Source: JBGOUV01 sp041477815 (GTDB lineage: Bacteria > Acidobacteriota > Terriglobia > Bryobacterales > JACQDG01). Taken from it: a stretch of 5,081 bases of DNA. The position numbers and the translations under genes were made by a program. The notes under the pieces were generated by a model. It was not told where the DNA came from. It saw nothing but the letters and a program-made list of their open reading frames with translations, and searched no databases. Below, one piece after another: positions 4,904-5,081 of the stretch; the first letter of the stretch is position 1, and every line of letters begins with the position of its first letter. Where the stretch lies: positions 1-5,081 of the forward strand of contig JBGOUV010000448.1 of the NCBI GenBank assembly GCA_041477815.1. Reading direction: 5' to 3'.

Positions 4904-5081
4904 TATGGTTTTTGCGCGAACAGATTGGCTCCCCGGACCCCGTACTTCCGCGCCGTGTTCTCCTTCGAGGTGGCCCGAAAGGGGTCGAACCGGGCGGTGA
5001 TCCGGACATCCTGGAATCCCAAACGAACCCAAGTCTCAACCAGCTCTGCCTCCGGCAGAGCGCCGGCGATTCAACCGGTCC
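4900..5081 (-). CDS. 3' end of an ArsM-like SAM-dependent methyltransferase with an in-frame TGA (candidate selenocysteine)
   Basis: The minus strand from the window edge encodes T-G-TGA-IAGALPEAEL, then LGFQDVRITARFDPF, ATSKENTARKYGVRGANLFA and QKPY before the TGA at 4902-4900. This is the C-terminal pattern of arsenite methyltransferase (ArsM)-like class I methyltransferases, which transfer methyl groups from SAM to As(III) or related substrates: 'C-[IV]-x-GAL-x-x-x-E[YL]', a beta-strand before 'FDCF', then 'GTxxEKxARKYGVxGxNxxAxKP'. The TGA at 5073-5071 stands where the family has cysteine, and homology runs through it for 56 more codons. That suggests selenocysteine insertion, supported by the hairpin just after it. 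The second cysteine I expect, in FDCF, is proline here. The SAM-binding domain lies outside the window. Alternatives are a nonsense-mutated pseudogene or a sequencing error. The stop codon lies inside the -35 box of chrB, 32 bp before the chrB start, so readthrough into chrB is plausible. Confidence 0.62.
5043..5061 (-). promoter_or_regulatory. SECIS-like stem-loop after the in-frame TGA
   Basis: In the methyltransferase mRNA, GCUCUGCC and GGCAGAGC form a perfect 8-bp stem capped by GGA. The stem starts 9 nt after the UGA at 5073-5071 and the loop 17 nt after it. Two more C-G pairs can form below an internal loop. Bacterial SECIS elements lie inside the reading frame just downstream of UGA, with a small apical loop that has G in its first positions; the E. 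coli fdhF element has its loop at about the same distance. The bulged U of the E. coli element is not evident here. Confidence 0.45.

Overview
The window is about 5.1 kb of GC-rich, gene-dense bacterial DNA. It most likely comes from the Acidobacteriota, Solibacter/Bryobacter side. The best lineage clue is the C-terminal domain of the protein at 2770-3978, which looks like the TIGR03437 'Solibacter uncharacterized C-terminal' domain. A Tat-exported sulfatase and the tail of a large TonB-dependent receptor of the type common in that group agree with this. The assignment is inferred from recognised protein families, not from a marker gene.

Layout from left to right. The last 39 codons of an MlaD/MCE-type lipid-transport protein (1-120, +) are followed after 32 bp by a ChbG/HpnK-type carbohydrate deacetylase (153-986, +). 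Facing it is a formylglycine-type sulfatase (1053-2378, -). Its start codon overlaps, as TGATG, the stop codon of a decayed TonB-dependent-receptor 3' end (2378-2590, -), so the sulfatase seems to be left over from a receptor-sulfatase operon. A 180-bp non-coding stretch then leads into a secreted two-domain protein (2770-3978, +): a tungstate-binding-protein-like (TupA) periplasmic domain fused to the TIGR03437-like domain. Ten base pairs beyond it, convergent, is chrB (3989-4867, -), a chromate-responsive regulator. Upstream of chrB on the same strand is the 3' end of an ArsM-like SAM-dependent methyltransferase (4900-5081, -), cut by the window edge.

The two most interesting spots are at the right end. 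First, the methyltransferase frame carries an in-frame TGA at 5071-5073, exactly where I expect a conserved cysteine. A perfect 8-bp hairpin with a GGA loop starts 9 nt after it, with the loop 17 nt after it, which is the geometry of a bacterial SECIS element. This is a candidate selenocysteine-containing ArsM-like enzyme. Second, the chrB promoter (TTGACA, 17 bp, TAATAT) predicts transcription starting at the GTG initiation codon, so chrB would be leaderless. The promoter is overlaid by three TGCTAT/ATAGCA half-sites, which look like an autoregulatory operator. Together these two genes suggest a small metal/metalloid-response unit. No chrA transporter is visible in the window.

No rRNA, tRNA, CRISPR array, insertion sequence or clear T-tract terminator was found.
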